DNA of 64,000 nucleotides. It comes from Amycolatopsis sp. NBC_01488 (GTDB lineage Bacteria > Actinomycetota > Actinomycetes > Mycobacteriales > Pseudonocardiaceae). Shown one piece after another: positions 32,733-41,397 of this stretch. The notes under the pieces were generated by a model. The model had not been told where the DNA came from, made no database searches, and saw only the letters and a list, made by a program, of their open reading frames with translations. The first letter of the stretch is position 1; the number at the start of each line of letters is the position of its first letter. Made by a program: the position numbers and the translations under genes. The stretch lies in NCBI RefSeq assembly GCF_036227105.1, contig NZ_CP109434.1, positions 3,848,001-3,912,000 on the forward strand, read 5' to 3'.

Positions 32733-33977
32733 TCAGCGTGGGCCTGCCGGATCTGCTCCTGGCGTGACCGGTGCGCGGCGGACCAGTCCGCGCACCTGCG
32801 GGTTGAGCAGCACGACCGCTGTCGCGCCGATGACCAGGGCCGCGCCGCCGAAGAGCGTTGCCGGACGGCCGGCGTGCTCGGCCAGGGGGCCCGCGGCGAT
32901 CTGGCCGAGCGGCATCGCGACGAACGAGCCGAGCATGTCGTAGGAATACACGCGCGCGAGCTTCTCGGGCGGGATGTTCTCCTGCAGTGACACGTCCCAG
33001 GCGACCCCGAACTGCTCGATCGCGACTCCGGAAAGGAACATCGCGAGCAGCAGCGGCAGCAGGGAGGGGGTCTTGCCGAGGGCGAGCATCGGCAGCGCGT
33101 CGACCGCCACGAGGGCGACCCCGATCAGCAGCATCCGCCGTGGCTGCCAGTGCGCGGCGAGGACCCCGCCGAGCAGCGCGCCGGTGGTCTGCACCGCCAG
33201 CGCGAGGCCCCAGCCGGTGCGGCCGAAGGTGTCGTCGGCGACCAGGGGGCCGATCACGAGCAGCGCGCCCGCGTTCACCGCGTTGACGATCATGAACTGC
33301 AGCACCACCAGCCACACCCACGACCGCGCGCGGAACTCCCGCCAGCCTTCGGCGAGCTCCGCAATCGGACGGCTGCCGGGAATGCGTTCGCCGCCGGGCA
33401 GCTTGATCCGGCGGTAGGAGAAGGCGGCGGCGAGGAACAGGACGGCGTTCCCGGCGAGTGCCCACCCGGACCCGGCGAACGCGACGAGGATCCCCGCGAG
33501 GCCGGCCCCGGCGATGCGGCCGGCGTTGGAGAGCAGCCGGACCAGCGCGTTCGCCTGGGCGAGCAGCGGCGTGGGCACGGTCAACGGGGTGAGCGACGCG
33601 GCCGCGGGCAGCGAGATGGCGGAGACGGCGCCGTTGACCAGGCTGAGCCCGACCAGCAGCGGGACCGAGGCGAACCCGCAGAGGACGCTCGCGGCGATGG
33701 CGGCCTGCGTGAGCGCGGCGGCGGTCTCGGTGCCCTGCAGGATCACCGACCGCGGCAGCCGGTCGGCCAGCATCCCGCCGAAGAGCACGAGCAGCACGTT
33801 GGCGATCGACCGAGCCCCGACGACGATCCCGAGATCCACCGCCGACCCGGTCAGGTCGACGACGGCGAAGGCCAGCGCGAAGGGCGCGACGGCGTTGGCG
33901 AAGTCGGCGAAGGTCCGCCCGGTGACGAGAGCCCGGAAGCGAGGTTCACGCAGCGGCGCGAGGAGCGGAGTGGTCAT
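32733..33977 (-). CDS. MFS transporter (MFS_3/enterobactin-exporter-like)
   Basis: A 414-residue transporter with about 12 hydrophobic segments. The N-terminus PLREPRFRALVTGRTFADF and the loop FGGMLADRLPRSVIL (motif A variant) are typical of MFS_3 exporters, which include macrolide and siderophore exporters. It lies 152 bp downstream of an ArsR-type regulator on the same strand and is probably controlled by it. Substrate unknown. Confidence 0.88.
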   Translation of the reverse strand: MTTPLLAPLREPRFRALVTGRTFADFANAVAPFALAFAVVDLTGSAVDLGIVVGARSIANVLLVLFGGMLADRLPRSVILQGTETAAALTQAAIAASVLCGFASVPLLVGLSLVNGAVSAISLPAAASLTPLTVPTPLLAQANALVRLLSNAGRIAGAGLAGILVAFAGSGWALAGNAVLFLAAAFSYRRIKLPGGERIPGSRPIAELAEGWREFRARSWVWLVVLQFMIVNAVNAGALLVIGPLVADDTFGRTGWGLALAVQTTGALLGGVLAAHWQPRRMLLIGVALVAVDALPMLALGKTPSLLPLLLAMFLSGVAIEQFGVAWDVSLQENIPPEKLARVYSYDMLGSFVAMPLGQIAAGPLAEHAGRPATLFGGAALVIGATAVVLLNPQVRGLVRRAPVTPGADPAGPR

Positions 33978-34129
33978 GGGAGCGGCTCCGGCGGAGTAGG
34001 CAAGGCGGGGACCATGGGTTCAGCGGGCGGCCGCGGTGCGGAAGCCGGGCGCACCTCGTGGGGCGATCCGGGCTGGGATGGCGGGGAAGTTTGCGCGGCG
34101 GGGCGAGCCGAGCGTTCGGCTGATCTTCC

Positions 34130-34654
34130 TCACGGAGTCTCCTCCGAACCAGCCTCCAACAGCTCGAACAGCGCCACGCTCGCGCTGACCCGCACCGTCC
34201 CCGGGGTGCGTGGTGGCTGGGCCGCCGCGTGCAGGTCGTGGCTCAGTTCCGATGCCTGCTCCAGCACGCGCGCCCAGAGTGCGGGGTCCACCCACAGCTC
34301 CGCGTCCGTCAGGGACGCTCGACGGCCCGGGGCTCGCTGGGACGCGCGCCGGAGGAGTTCGCCTGCTATCGCCTTGGTCAGCAGCTGCTCCTCCGCCGGG
34401 TCGCGGGTTGTCAGGCGGCGGCCTGAGTCCGGGTCGTGGCGATAGCGCTTCGCGCGGCCGCCGCGGATCGTGACTTCCTCTGCGACCTCCAACAGGCCCG
34501 CCTCGTGCAGGCGGCGCAGGTGGTAGCTGATGTTCGCCTGCGTGTCGCCCAGCTCGCGCGCCGCCTCGGCGGCGCTCATCGCCGTTCCCGTCAGGAGGGA
34601 CAGGATCCGCATGCGAAGCGGGTGCGCCAGGACGCGCAGGTTGTCGTGCGGCAT
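34130..34654 (-). CDS. ArsR-family winged-helix regulator
   Basis: A 174-residue regulator. The N-terminal winged helix reads VLAHPLRMRILSLLTG, AAEAARELGDTQANISYHLR and RLHEAGLLEVAEE. The C-terminal 90 residues are helical and lack an obvious metal-binding Cys motif, as in the HTH_20 members that pair with MFS transporters. It is upstream of the MFS gene on the same strand; the 152-bp gap between them holds no gene. Confidence 0.85.
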   Translation of the reverse strand: MPHDNLRVLAHPLRMRILSLLTGTAMSAAEAARELGDTQANISYHLRRLHEAGLLEVAEEVTIRGGRAKRYRHDPDSGRRLTTRDPAEEQLLTKAIAGELLRRASQRAPGRRASLTDAELWVDPALWARVLEQASELSHDLHAAAQPPRTPGTVRVSASVALFELLEAGSEETP

Positions 34655-34750
34655 AGCGCCAGTCTGGCACTACCGTCAAAGAGTTATTTGGGGGTTTCGT
34701 TGGACGGGAAGATCGCCCCAGTGGTCCGACGTCTGTGCTGTGCTGAAGTC

Positions 34751-35700
34751 ATGCGTATGACGATCTTGGGCCGCAGCGGCCTGGAAGTGTCGAAGATCGC
34801 CTTCGGCACTGGCAGCTCGGCGGCGACTGGGGCACGTTCGACGAGGACACCGCCATCGCGGCCATCCACCACGCCCGCGACCTCGGCGTGAACTTCTTCG
34901 ACACCGCGCAGGCCTACGGCCGCGGCCGGTCCGAGGTGCTGCTGGGGCGCGCCCTCAAGAACCGCCAGGACGTCGTCATCGCCACCAAGGGTGGCATCAA
35001 CCCGCGTGCCGAACGGCCGCGCGACTCCCGCCGCGCCTGGCTCACCCAGGGGCTCGAGCAGAGCCTGCGCAACCTGGACGTCGACCACATCGACCTCTAC
35101 CAGGTGCACTGGCCCGACCCGGACACGCCGGCCGCCGACGTCGCCGGGCTGCTGCGGGAGTTCGTCGACGCCGGGAAGGTCCGGCACGTCGGCGTCTCGA
35201 ACTACACCGCGCGACAGCTGGCGGACCTCGGCGTGGCGGAGACGCTCCAGCCGCCCTACCACCTCTTCCGCCGCGGCATCGAGACCGACCCGCTGCCCTA
35301 CGCCCGCGAGCACGACATCGGCGTCTTCGTCTACAGCCCGCTCGGCAGCGGCCTGCTCACCGGCGCGCTCACCCCGGACACGACGTTCGAACCCGCCGAC
35401 TGGCGCTCGAAGTCGAGCGCCTTCCAAGGCGACAACCTGCGCCGGAACCTCAAGATCGTCGACGAGCTCAAGGCGTTCGCCGCCCGCCGCGGCCTCGAGG
35501 TCGGCCAGCTCGCCATCGCCTGGACGCTCGCCCGGCCCGGGGTGCACGCCGCCATCGTCGGCGCGCGCCGGCCGAAGCACATCGAAGCGAGCATCGCCGC
35601 CGCCGATGTCGAGCTGACATCCGATGACTTGGCCGAAATCGACCGCATCACCGCCGACGCCGTCCAGGTCGCCGGGGCTGCGCCGGAAGGGATCGCCTAG
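34751..35700 (+). pseudogene. aldo/keto reductase broken by a one-base deletion
   Basis: The gene starts MRMTILGRSGLEVSKIAFGT and then needs a frame change: TTCGGCACTGGCAGCTCGG reads correctly as FG-T-WQLGG only if a base is restored near 34809-34810 (GGCAC[N]TGGCAG). After that the frame runs intact through FDEDTAIAAIHHARDLGVNF, FFDTAQAYGRGRSEVLLG, VIATKGGINPRAE and IVGARRPKHIEASI to the stop at 35700. The rest of the 316-codon gene shows no decay, so this is either a very recent mutation or a sequencing error. It ends in a CTAG overlap with pqqB. Confidence 0.85.
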
Positions 35701-36524
35701 AGCGAAAACTCAGCGCCGTCCGCCGGGAGCAGAGTACCGGCGGACAGGACCATCGCGTGCTCGGACGACGCCGGGTCCAGCACCGGGTTCGTGTTGTTGA
35801 GGTGCGTGAACGCCCAGCGTCCGGGCCGACCGGCGAGCCGGGCCAGGCTCGCGGTGATCGGCAGGTGTCCCATCGCGAGCTGGTCCGGGCCGCCGACGCC
35901 GGCCATCTCGTCCGGCGCGTAGAACGTTCCGTCCAGGAGCACCAGAGAGGCACCCTCCACGAAGGAGTCGAACCCCGAAGGCCAGCTCTTCAAGCACGGC
36001 GCGTACACCAGCACGCCGCCGGTCGACAGATCTATGATCCGGTAGGCGACCACCCACGGTCCGTCCTCCGTGGACGAAACGTACTTCGGCTTCTTGTCGC
36101 TCACCGGAAGCAGGTCGACCCGCAGTCCGGGAAGGTCCACAAGGGACGTCCAGCCGCCGTAGCCGTCGACGATCGCGCGAAACGGAGACAGCGCGCTCAG
36201 CACCGCGTCCGGCGCGGACACCGGGAGCCCACCGGCCTCGCGCAGCATCAGCAGGCCCAGCGAGTGGTCGAGTTCCGCGTCGGTCAGCAGCACTCCGCGC
36301 AGCGGGCTCTCGCGCGGTCCGGGCCCTGCCCGCAGCGCAGGCGTGGAAAGGATCTGGACGCGGATGTCCGGCGAGCAGTTGAGCAGGTACCAGCCGACGC
36401 CGTCCGCGCTGACCGCGACGCAGTCCTGCGTGCGCGGCGGCAGTCCGGCCGTGCACAGGCGGCACGCGCAGTTCCACTGTGGACATCCGCCGCCCGCCGC
36501 GGTGCCGAGCAGGATCACCTTCAC
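35697..36524 (-). CDS. pqqB: PQQ biosynthesis protein B, PqqB
   Basis: A 275-residue metallo-beta-lactamase-fold protein. The N-terminus VKVILLGTAAGGGCPQWNC followed by ACRLC is diagnostic of PqqB and its zinc-binding Cys cluster. LLTDAELDHSLGLLMLRE and AMGHLPI are conserved. PqqB is thought to hydroxylate the Glu-Tyr-derived intermediate in PQQ synthesis. It is last in the operon A-C-D-E-B, its GTG overlapping the pqqE stop by 4 bases. Confidence 0.95.
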   Translation of the reverse strand: MKVILLGTAAGGGCPQWNCACRLCTAGLPPRTQDCVAVSADGVGWYLLNCSPDIRVQILSTPALRAGPGPRESPLRGVLLTDAELDHSLGLLMLREAGGLPVSAPDAVLSALSPFRAIVDGYGGWTSLVDLPGLRVDLLPVSDKKPKYVSSTEDGPWVVAYRIIDLSTGGVLVYAPCLKSWPSGFDSFVEGASLVLLDGTFYAPDEMAGVGGPDQLAMGHLPITASLARLAGRPGRWAFTHLNNTNPVLDPASSEHAMVLSAGTLLPADGAEFSL

Positions 36525-37585
36525 CGGCGCATGACCAGGTCGGAAGCCGGAGGCCGGGCGAGAACGAGATCGACGACGGACCGCTGCGGCGACCGCGAGC
36601 ACACCGGGTCGGTGGCCGCGGCGTCGCCGGTGAGCAGGAACGCCTGGCAGCGGCAGCCGCCGAAGTCGACGCCGCGGCGGTCGCACGTCCGGCAGGGTTC
36701 GGACATCCAGTCTTCGCCGCGGTAGGCGTTGAACGACGAGGAGCGGTACCAGATGTCGGCGAGCGGTGTGTCGCGGACGTTGGACAGCGAGAGCGTCGAA
36801 ATCGCCGACGCCGCCGGGCACGGCAGCACCGTCCCGTCCGGCGCGACAGTCAGCTGCCGCGCGCCCCACCCGTACATGCACGGCTTCGGGTACGGCTCGT
36901 AGTAGTCGGCGACGACGTAGACGATCTCCATCGTGTCCCGCAAACGGGACACGGCCGCGCGCACCACCGGCTCGGCGGCGGCGAGCTGCGCCGGAGTCGG
37001 CATCAGCGCCTCCCGGTTGCGCAACGCCCAGCCGTAGTACTGCGTGTTGGCCAGTTCGAGGCGGTCGGCGCCCATCCGCTCCGCCAGCTCGATGATCCCG
37101 GCCAGCTGGTCGTGGTTCCGGCGGTGCAGCACCACGTTCAGCGACAGCGGCAGCCCGGACTCCTTCACCAGAGCGGCCGCGGCGAGCTTGTGGTCGAACG
37201 CTCGTGCGCCGGCCAGCAGGTCGGACCGTTCCCGCGTCGCGCCCTGCGCCGACAGCTGGACGTGCGCGAGCCCGCGCGAGAGCAGGTCGTCGAGCCGCGC
37301 GGACGTCAAGCCGAGCCCGGAGGTGACGAGGTTGACGTAGCACCCGAGCGAACTCGCGTGCGCCACCAGCTCGGGCAGGTCCGGTCGCGCCAGGGGCTCA
37401 CCGCCCGATAGGTGCACCTGCAGCACGCCCAGCTCACGCGCTTGCGAAAGCACGGACGTCCAGTCCGAAGTGGACAGCTGGGCGGCGCGCGAGACGAGTT
37501 CGACCGGGTTCGAGCAGTAAGGACAGTGCAGCGGGCAGCGGTGGGTCAGCTCGGCCAGCAGGCCGAGCGGCGGGGTCACGTCCAC
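36521..37585 (-). CDS. pqqE: PQQ biosynthesis radical SAM enzyme, PqqE
   Basis: A 354-residue radical SAM/SPASM protein that forms the Glu-Tyr carbon-carbon bond in PqqA. The iron-sulfur motif CPLHCPYC gives Cys17, Cys21 and Cys24; HLSGGEPLARPDL is the SAM-binding GGEP motif; the SPASM Cys cluster lies in MYGWG, PDGTVLPCPAA and CRTCDRRGVDFGGCRCQAF. The GTG start lies inside the end of pqqD (10-base overlap), consistent with coupled expression of the enzyme and its peptide chaperone. Confidence 0.96.
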   Translation of the reverse strand: MDVTPPLGLLAELTHRCPLHCPYCSNPVELVSRAAQLSTSDWTSVLSQARELGVLQVHLSGGEPLARPDLPELVAHASSLGCYVNLVTSGLGLTSARLDDLLSRGLAHVQLSAQGATRERSDLLAGARAFDHKLAAAALVKESGLPLSLNVVLHRRNHDQLAGIIELAERMGADRLELANTQYYGWALRNREALMPTPAQLAAAEPVVRAAVSRLRDTMEIVYVVADYYEPYPKPCMYGWGARQLTVAPDGTVLPCPAASAISTLSLSNVRDTPLADIWYRSSSFNAYRGEDWMSEPCRTCDRRGVDFGGCRCQAFLLTGDAAATDPVCSRSPQRSVVDLVLARPPASDLVMRR

Positions 37586-37842
37586 GCGACGACCCGCCGT
37601 TCGCCCAGCCGGGACAGCACGTCGAGGACGTCCTGCTCCCGGACGCCGGTGAAGCGCTTTCCCAAGACCGCCGTGATGTCGGTGACGGTCCGGGTGCCGT
37701 CGCAGAGTTCGAGCACCGCGGCCGCGGTGGTGTTCGGGACGAGCACGCCTTCGGGGAACAGCAGGACGTGCGTCTCCCGGACGTGGTCGAAGGACAGCCG
37801 CACTCCGCGGCGCAGCTCGGGAACGGAGTCGACGGCGATCAT
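37576..37842 (-). CDS. pqqD: PQQ biosynthesis peptide chaperone, PqqD
   Basis: An 88-residue RiPP recognition element protein that binds the PqqA peptide and presents it to PqqE. Conserved features are VPELRRGVRLSFDHVRETHV, LLFPEGVLVPNTTAAAVLEL and VLGKRFTG, with a C-terminal helix. Its ATG overlaps the pqqC stop by 4 bases. Length is usual for a free-standing PqqD. Confidence 0.95.
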   Translation of the reverse strand: MIAVDSVPELRRGVRLSFDHVRETHVLLFPEGVLVPNTTAAAVLELCDGTRTVTDITAVLGKRFTGVREQDVLDVLSRLGERRVVAWT

Positions 37843-38522
37843 GCGCGCTCGATCGCGTCGAGCATCGACCACAGGACGTCGCACTTGAACGACAGCGCGG
37901 CGATCGCGCGGTCCTGCTGCTCCCGCGTGACGCAGTGGCGGACCACGATGTCGAGCGTGTCCTTGCCCTCGCCGGAGACCTTGTCGATGCGGTTGGTGAA
38001 GTAGGCGAGGTCTTCGCGCGCGATCCACGAATAGTGCGCGAGCATGTCCGCGACGCGCTGCTGCATCAGATGTCCGGCGAACATCTCCGTGAGTCCCGAA
38101 GCGACGGCCTCCCACCAGGGCTTCGTCCGCGCGAAAGTCACGTAGGCGTCGACGGCGAACCGGACGCCCGGAGCGACGTGCCGCTCGTCGAGAACCTCGT
38201 CCCGGTCCAGGCCGACCGCCTCGCAGAGCCGCAGCCAGCGCTCGATCCCGCCGGTGCCGGCGTGCGGGCCGTCGTGGTAGACGATCCGGTCGAGCCACTG
38301 GCGCCGGATCTCCGGCAGCGGGCAGTTGCTGATGATCGCGGCGTCCTTCTGCGGCAGCCGGCACTGGTAGTACCAGCGGTTGGCCGCCCAGATCCGCAGC
38401 CGGTGCTCGTCGAGCTCACCCGCGTGCAGCCGGCGGTGGAACGGGTGCGTGCCCCAGTACCGGTGCGAAAGACCGCGCAGGGCCTCGATGAATGCGCTTT
38501 CCGCGAGTGGCTCGACGGGCAT
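37839..38522 (-). CDS. pqqC: pyrroloquinoline-quinone synthase, PqqC
   Basis: A 227-residue all-helical, cofactor-free oxidase that performs the last ring-closure and eight-electron oxidation to PQQ. Family residues are seen in YWGTHPFHRRLHAGEL, RWYYQCRLPQKDAAIISNC, YHDGPHAGTGGIERWLRL and FTNRIDKVSGEGKDTLDIV. It begins 3 bp after pqqA. Confidence 0.96.
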   Translation of the reverse strand: MPVEPLAESAFIEALRGLSHRYWGTHPFHRRLHAGELDEHRLRIWAANRWYYQCRLPQKDAAIISNCPLPEIRRQWLDRIVYHDGPHAGTGGIERWLRLCEAVGLDRDEVLDERHVAPGVRFAVDAYVTFARTKPWWEAVASGLTEMFAGHLMQQRVADMLAHYSWIAREDLAYFTNRIDKVSGEGKDTLDIVVRHCVTREQQDRAIAALSFKCDVLWSMLDAIERA

Positions 38523-38525
38523 CGG

Positions 38526-38612
38526 TCAGTCCGCCATGCGGGCCGCGTAAGCGGTGACCTCCATGGGCGTTTCGTACTCGACGAAGTCGGGGGTCGTCCA
38601 CACCTCGGTCAT
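38526..38612 (-). CDS. pqqA: PQQ precursor peptide, PqqA
   Basis: A 28-residue peptide starting MTEVWTTPDFVEYETPMEV, with the E-V-T-A-Y arrangement near the C-terminus that supplies the Glu and Tyr joined to make PQQ (Glu18, Tyr22). A strong AGGAGGAGG site precedes the ATG. As first gene of the operon it is placed for high expression of the substrate peptide. The inverted repeat GGAAA-G-TTTCC at 38685-38695 lies about 75 bp upstream and could be regulatory. Confidence 0.93.
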   Translation of the reverse strand: MTEVWTTPDFVEYETPMEVTAYAARMAD

Positions 38613-38729
38613 GTCCTCCTCCTCTCCGGGGAACTGATCGCCGTCACGGTAAGAGCGAGACGAGCAGCCTGGCCAGAGCAGTTCGGAAAGTTTCCTTCCG
38701 ATGGCGCAGTGGGGTGCCGGTCAGCGGGG

Positions 38730-40094
38730 CTACCTGACCGCGGCTTCCAGCTCCACCAACGCCGTGTCGAGGTGGGTCAGGATCCGCTGCAGGTGCGGCA
38801 CGCTGCGGCGGCAGCCCGTGACACCGAAGTCGAGGTGGTCGCCGTTGCTGGTCAGCGTGATGTTCACGGCTTGGCCGTCGAGCAGCACCGACGCCGGGTA
38901 GATGCCGTCGAGCTGCGCGCCGTTCCAGTACATCTGCTTGCGCGGCCCCGGCACGTTCGAGATCACCAGGTTGAACGGCGGCCGCGTGTTGTTGACGACG
39001 CCCGGGATCGGCGAGACGCCCAGCTGCGCGACGTTAACCGCGGATAACAACAGCGTCTGCAACGGCGTCAGCTCCGAGAACAGCCGCTTGCCGTTGCGCA
39101 TCGACTGGTGGATGGTGACGAGCCGCTTGCCCGCGTCGGGCAGGTCGGTGGCCAGGTTGCACAGCAGCGCGCCGATGTTGTTGCCCGCCGCCTCACCCGG
39201 GTCGTTCTGGCGGCGCAGCGACACCGGCACCATCGCGACCAGCGGCGCGTCCGGGAGCGCGCGCTGCTCGATGAGGTAGTCCCGCAGCGCGCCCGAGCAC
39301 ATCGCGAGCACGACGTCGTTGCGCGACACCCCGGCCGCCGTGGCCACCTGACGGACTCGGTCCAGCGACCACGACTGCGCCGCGAACCGCCGCGCGCCGC
39401 CGATGGGCACGTTGAACATCGTCCGCGGCGCCTGCCCCGGCAGGGTCACGGTGTGCTCGCCGAACGCCTCGCGCGCCACCTTCACCGCGGCCGGCGCCAG
39501 CCCGGCGAGCTGGTTGACCGTCTTGCCCGCGGTCTCCAGGAACGACCGCGGGCTCTTGACGCGGCCTTCGCTCGGTTTACGCCGGCTGCCCCACCACGGC
39601 GGGCACTCGAGGTCCGCGGGGTCGTCCGACAGCGTGCCCTGCAGCTGGCGCAGCGCCGAGACGCCGTCCATCAACGCGTGGTGCACCTTGGTGTAGACGG
39701 CGAACCGGCCGTCGGCAAGACCCTCGACGAGGTGCGTCTCCCACAGCGGGCGGTGCCTGTCGAGCAGGGTGCTGTGCCAGCGTGACGTCAGCTCCAGCAG
39801 TTCGCGGACGCGGCCCGGCTGCGGCAGCGCGGAGTGCCGGAAGTGGTAGTCCAGCTCGAGCTCGGCGTCGGTCGTCCAGGCCACGTGCCCGAGCGTGTTC
39901 ACCGGCCGGGCCGGGCGGCGCCGGAACACCGAGCGCATGTTGTCGGACTCCAGCAGCGATCGGCGGATGTCGCGCAGGTACTCCGGCCCGGCGCCGTCCG
40001 GCTTCTTGAACAACTGCAGGCCGCCCACGTGCATCGGATGCTCGCGCGTTTCGACGAGGAGGAACATCGAGTCGGTCACGGGCATCATCGCCAT
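38730..40094 (-). CDS. wax ester synthase/diacylglycerol acyltransferase (WS/DGAT)-like protein
   Basis: A 454-residue acyltransferase of the WS/DGAT (Tgs) family, which makes triacylglycerol or wax esters from acyl-CoA. The catalytic motif HHALMDG is present near residue 137. Other conserved features are MPVTDSMFLLVETREHPMHV at the N-terminus, PLWETHLVEGL and NLVISNVPGPRKQMYWNG. Actinomycetes usually have several paralogues and this one is not recognisable as a specific Tgs. Standalone; divergent from the FAD oxidase. Confidence 0.92.
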   Translation of the reverse strand: MAMMPVTDSMFLLVETREHPMHVGGLQLFKKPDGAGPEYLRDIRRSLLESDNMRSVFRRRPARPVNTLGHVAWTTDAELELDYHFRHSALPQPGRVRELLELTSRWHSTLLDRHRPLWETHLVEGLADGRFAVYTKVHHALMDGVSALRQLQGTLSDDPADLECPPWWGSRRKPSEGRVKSPRSFLETAGKTVNQLAGLAPAAVKVAREAFGEHTVTLPGQAPRTMFNVPIGGARRFAAQSWSLDRVRQVATAAGVSRNDVVLAMCSGALRDYLIEQRALPDAPLVAMVPVSLRRQNDPGEAAGNNIGALLCNLATDLPDAGKRLVTIHQSMRNGKRLFSELTPLQTLLLSAVNVAQLGVSPIPGVVNNTRPPFNLVISNVPGPRKQMYWNGAQLDGIYPASVLLDGQAVNITLTSNGDHLDFGVTGCRRSVPHLQRILTHLDTALVELEAAVR

Positions 40095-40213
40095 GGGACA
40101 TCACCTTCCGCACTCGGCACGCCGACTCTACGCGCTCGGCGGCCGCGGGTGGATCACGTTCTACTCTGGCGAGTATGACCGTCCGCGGCGCACGGGAAAC
40201 GTCGGTGCCACCG

Positions 40214-41353
40214 ATGGCCGAGTGCGTGGTGATCGGCGGCGGTGTGATCGGCGTGAGCTGCGCGTTCCACTTGGCGGAGGCCGGCGTCGACGTCCTGCTG
40301 CTGGAGCGCGGCGGCCTTGGCGGGGGCTCGACGGCGAGGGCCGCGGGCGGCATCCGGTCGTCGTTCACCAGCCGCGTCAACGTCGAGCTGGGCCTGCGCG
40401 GGCTCGCGGCGTACAGCACTTTCTCGGAGCGCTTCGGCGTCGAGATCGACTTCCGCCGCGACGGCTACCTGTACCTGCTCACCGACCCCGCGGAGGTGAC
40501 TGCAATCGGACATTGCGCGGAGCTGCAGCGGGCGTACGGAGTGCGCAGCCACCTGCTGACTCCCGCGGAAGCGAAGGGTGTCCTCCCGGTGCTCGAGATG
40601 GACGGGATCGTCGCCGCGCTGTGGTCGCCGGACGACGCGAAGGCGACTCCGGACGCGGTAGTCCAGGGTTATGCGAAGGCGGCGAGAGCATGCGGCGCGA
40701 CGCTCCGGACCGGCGTCGAGGTCACCGGGATCCAGCGTGACGGCGACAGGTTAACCGGCGTTAACACGGCGGCGGGGTTCGTTCGGGCCGGCGCGGTGGT
40801 GTGCGCGGCGGGCGCGTGGTCGGGACGGGTCGGCGAGCTGGCCGGCCTCGATCTCCCGGTGCGCCCGTTCCGGCGCCAGGTCGTGTTCACCGGGCCGGTG
40901 CCCGGGCTCCCGGACAAGGTGCCGCTGACCATCGAGATGCCGTCGGCGTTCTACTTCCACCGCGAGGGTCCTGGCCTGGCCATGTCGTTCAGCGAGGACG
41001 ACGGCTTCCCGGGGTTCGGCACCCACTACGAAGCGGGCGAGTGGCTGCCGCGGCTGGCCGAGCTGGCGGGCCGTCGCGTCCCGGCCGTGCTCGACGCCGG
41101 GATCCGCACGGCCTGGGCCGGGTTGTACGAAGTGACGCCCGACCGCAACCAGATCGTGGGGGAAAGCGTCCTGCTGTCGCGGTTCTTCTACGCGACCGGC
41201 TTCTCCGGGCACGGGTTCCAGATGGGCCCGGCGACCGGCGAGCTGATCCGGGACCTCTACCTGGGCAGACCGCCGGTCGTGGACATCGCGGAACTGGACG
41301 TCCGGCGCTTCGAAAGCGCCGATACCGCACCGGCGGAGCACAACATCGTCTAG
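40214..41353 (+). CDS. FAD-dependent oxidoreductase, D-amino acid oxidase/sarcosine oxidase (DAO) family
   Basis: A flavoenzyme of about 379 residues. CVVIGGGVIGVSCAFHLAEA is the N-terminal FAD-binding fold, followed by GLGGGSTARAAGGIRSSFTS. The C-terminal DAO signature is ATGFSGHGFQMGPATGELI. It likely oxidises an amino or N-methyl amino acid. ATG 40214 gives the shortest arm before the Rossmann fold; ATG 40175 is possible, and neither has a good ribosome site. It precedes the ThDP/HyuAB operon on the same strand, but the palindrome at 41362 lies between. Confidence 0.88.
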   Translation: MAECVVIGGGVIGVSCAFHLAEAGVDVLLLERGGLGGGSTARAAGGIRSSFTSRVNVELGLRGLAAYSTFSERFGVEIDFRRDGYLYLLTDPAEVTAIGHCAELQRAYGVRSHLLTPAEAKGVLPVLEMDGIVAALWSPDDAKATPDAVVQGYAKAARACGATLRTGVEVTGIQRDGDRLTGVNTAAGFVRAGAVVCAAGAWSGRVGELAGLDLPVRPFRRQVVFTGPVPGLPDKVPLTIEMPSAFYFHREGPGLAMSFSEDDGFPGFGTHYEAGEWLPRLAELAGRRVPAVLDAGIRTAWAGLYEVTPDRNQIVGESVLLSRFFYATGFSGHGFQMGPATGELIRDLYLGRPPVVDIAELDVRRFESADTAPAEHNIV

Positions 41354-41361
41354 GGGCCGAT

Positions 41362-41386
41362 TGCCAGATCGTTGAACGATCTGGCA
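41362..41386. promoter_or_regulatory. 25-bp perfect palindrome before the ThDP/HyuAB operon
   Basis: Arms TGCCAGATCGTT (41362-41373) and AACGATCTGGCA (41375-41386) are perfectly complementary around a single G. It lies 11 bp before the ThDP enzyme start and 8 bp after the oxidase stop. It is a strong candidate for the operator of the GntR encoded inside the operon (47527-48219), though it could also act as an attenuating hairpin. Confidence 0.65.
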
Positions 41387-41397
41387 GTATCCGCGCC

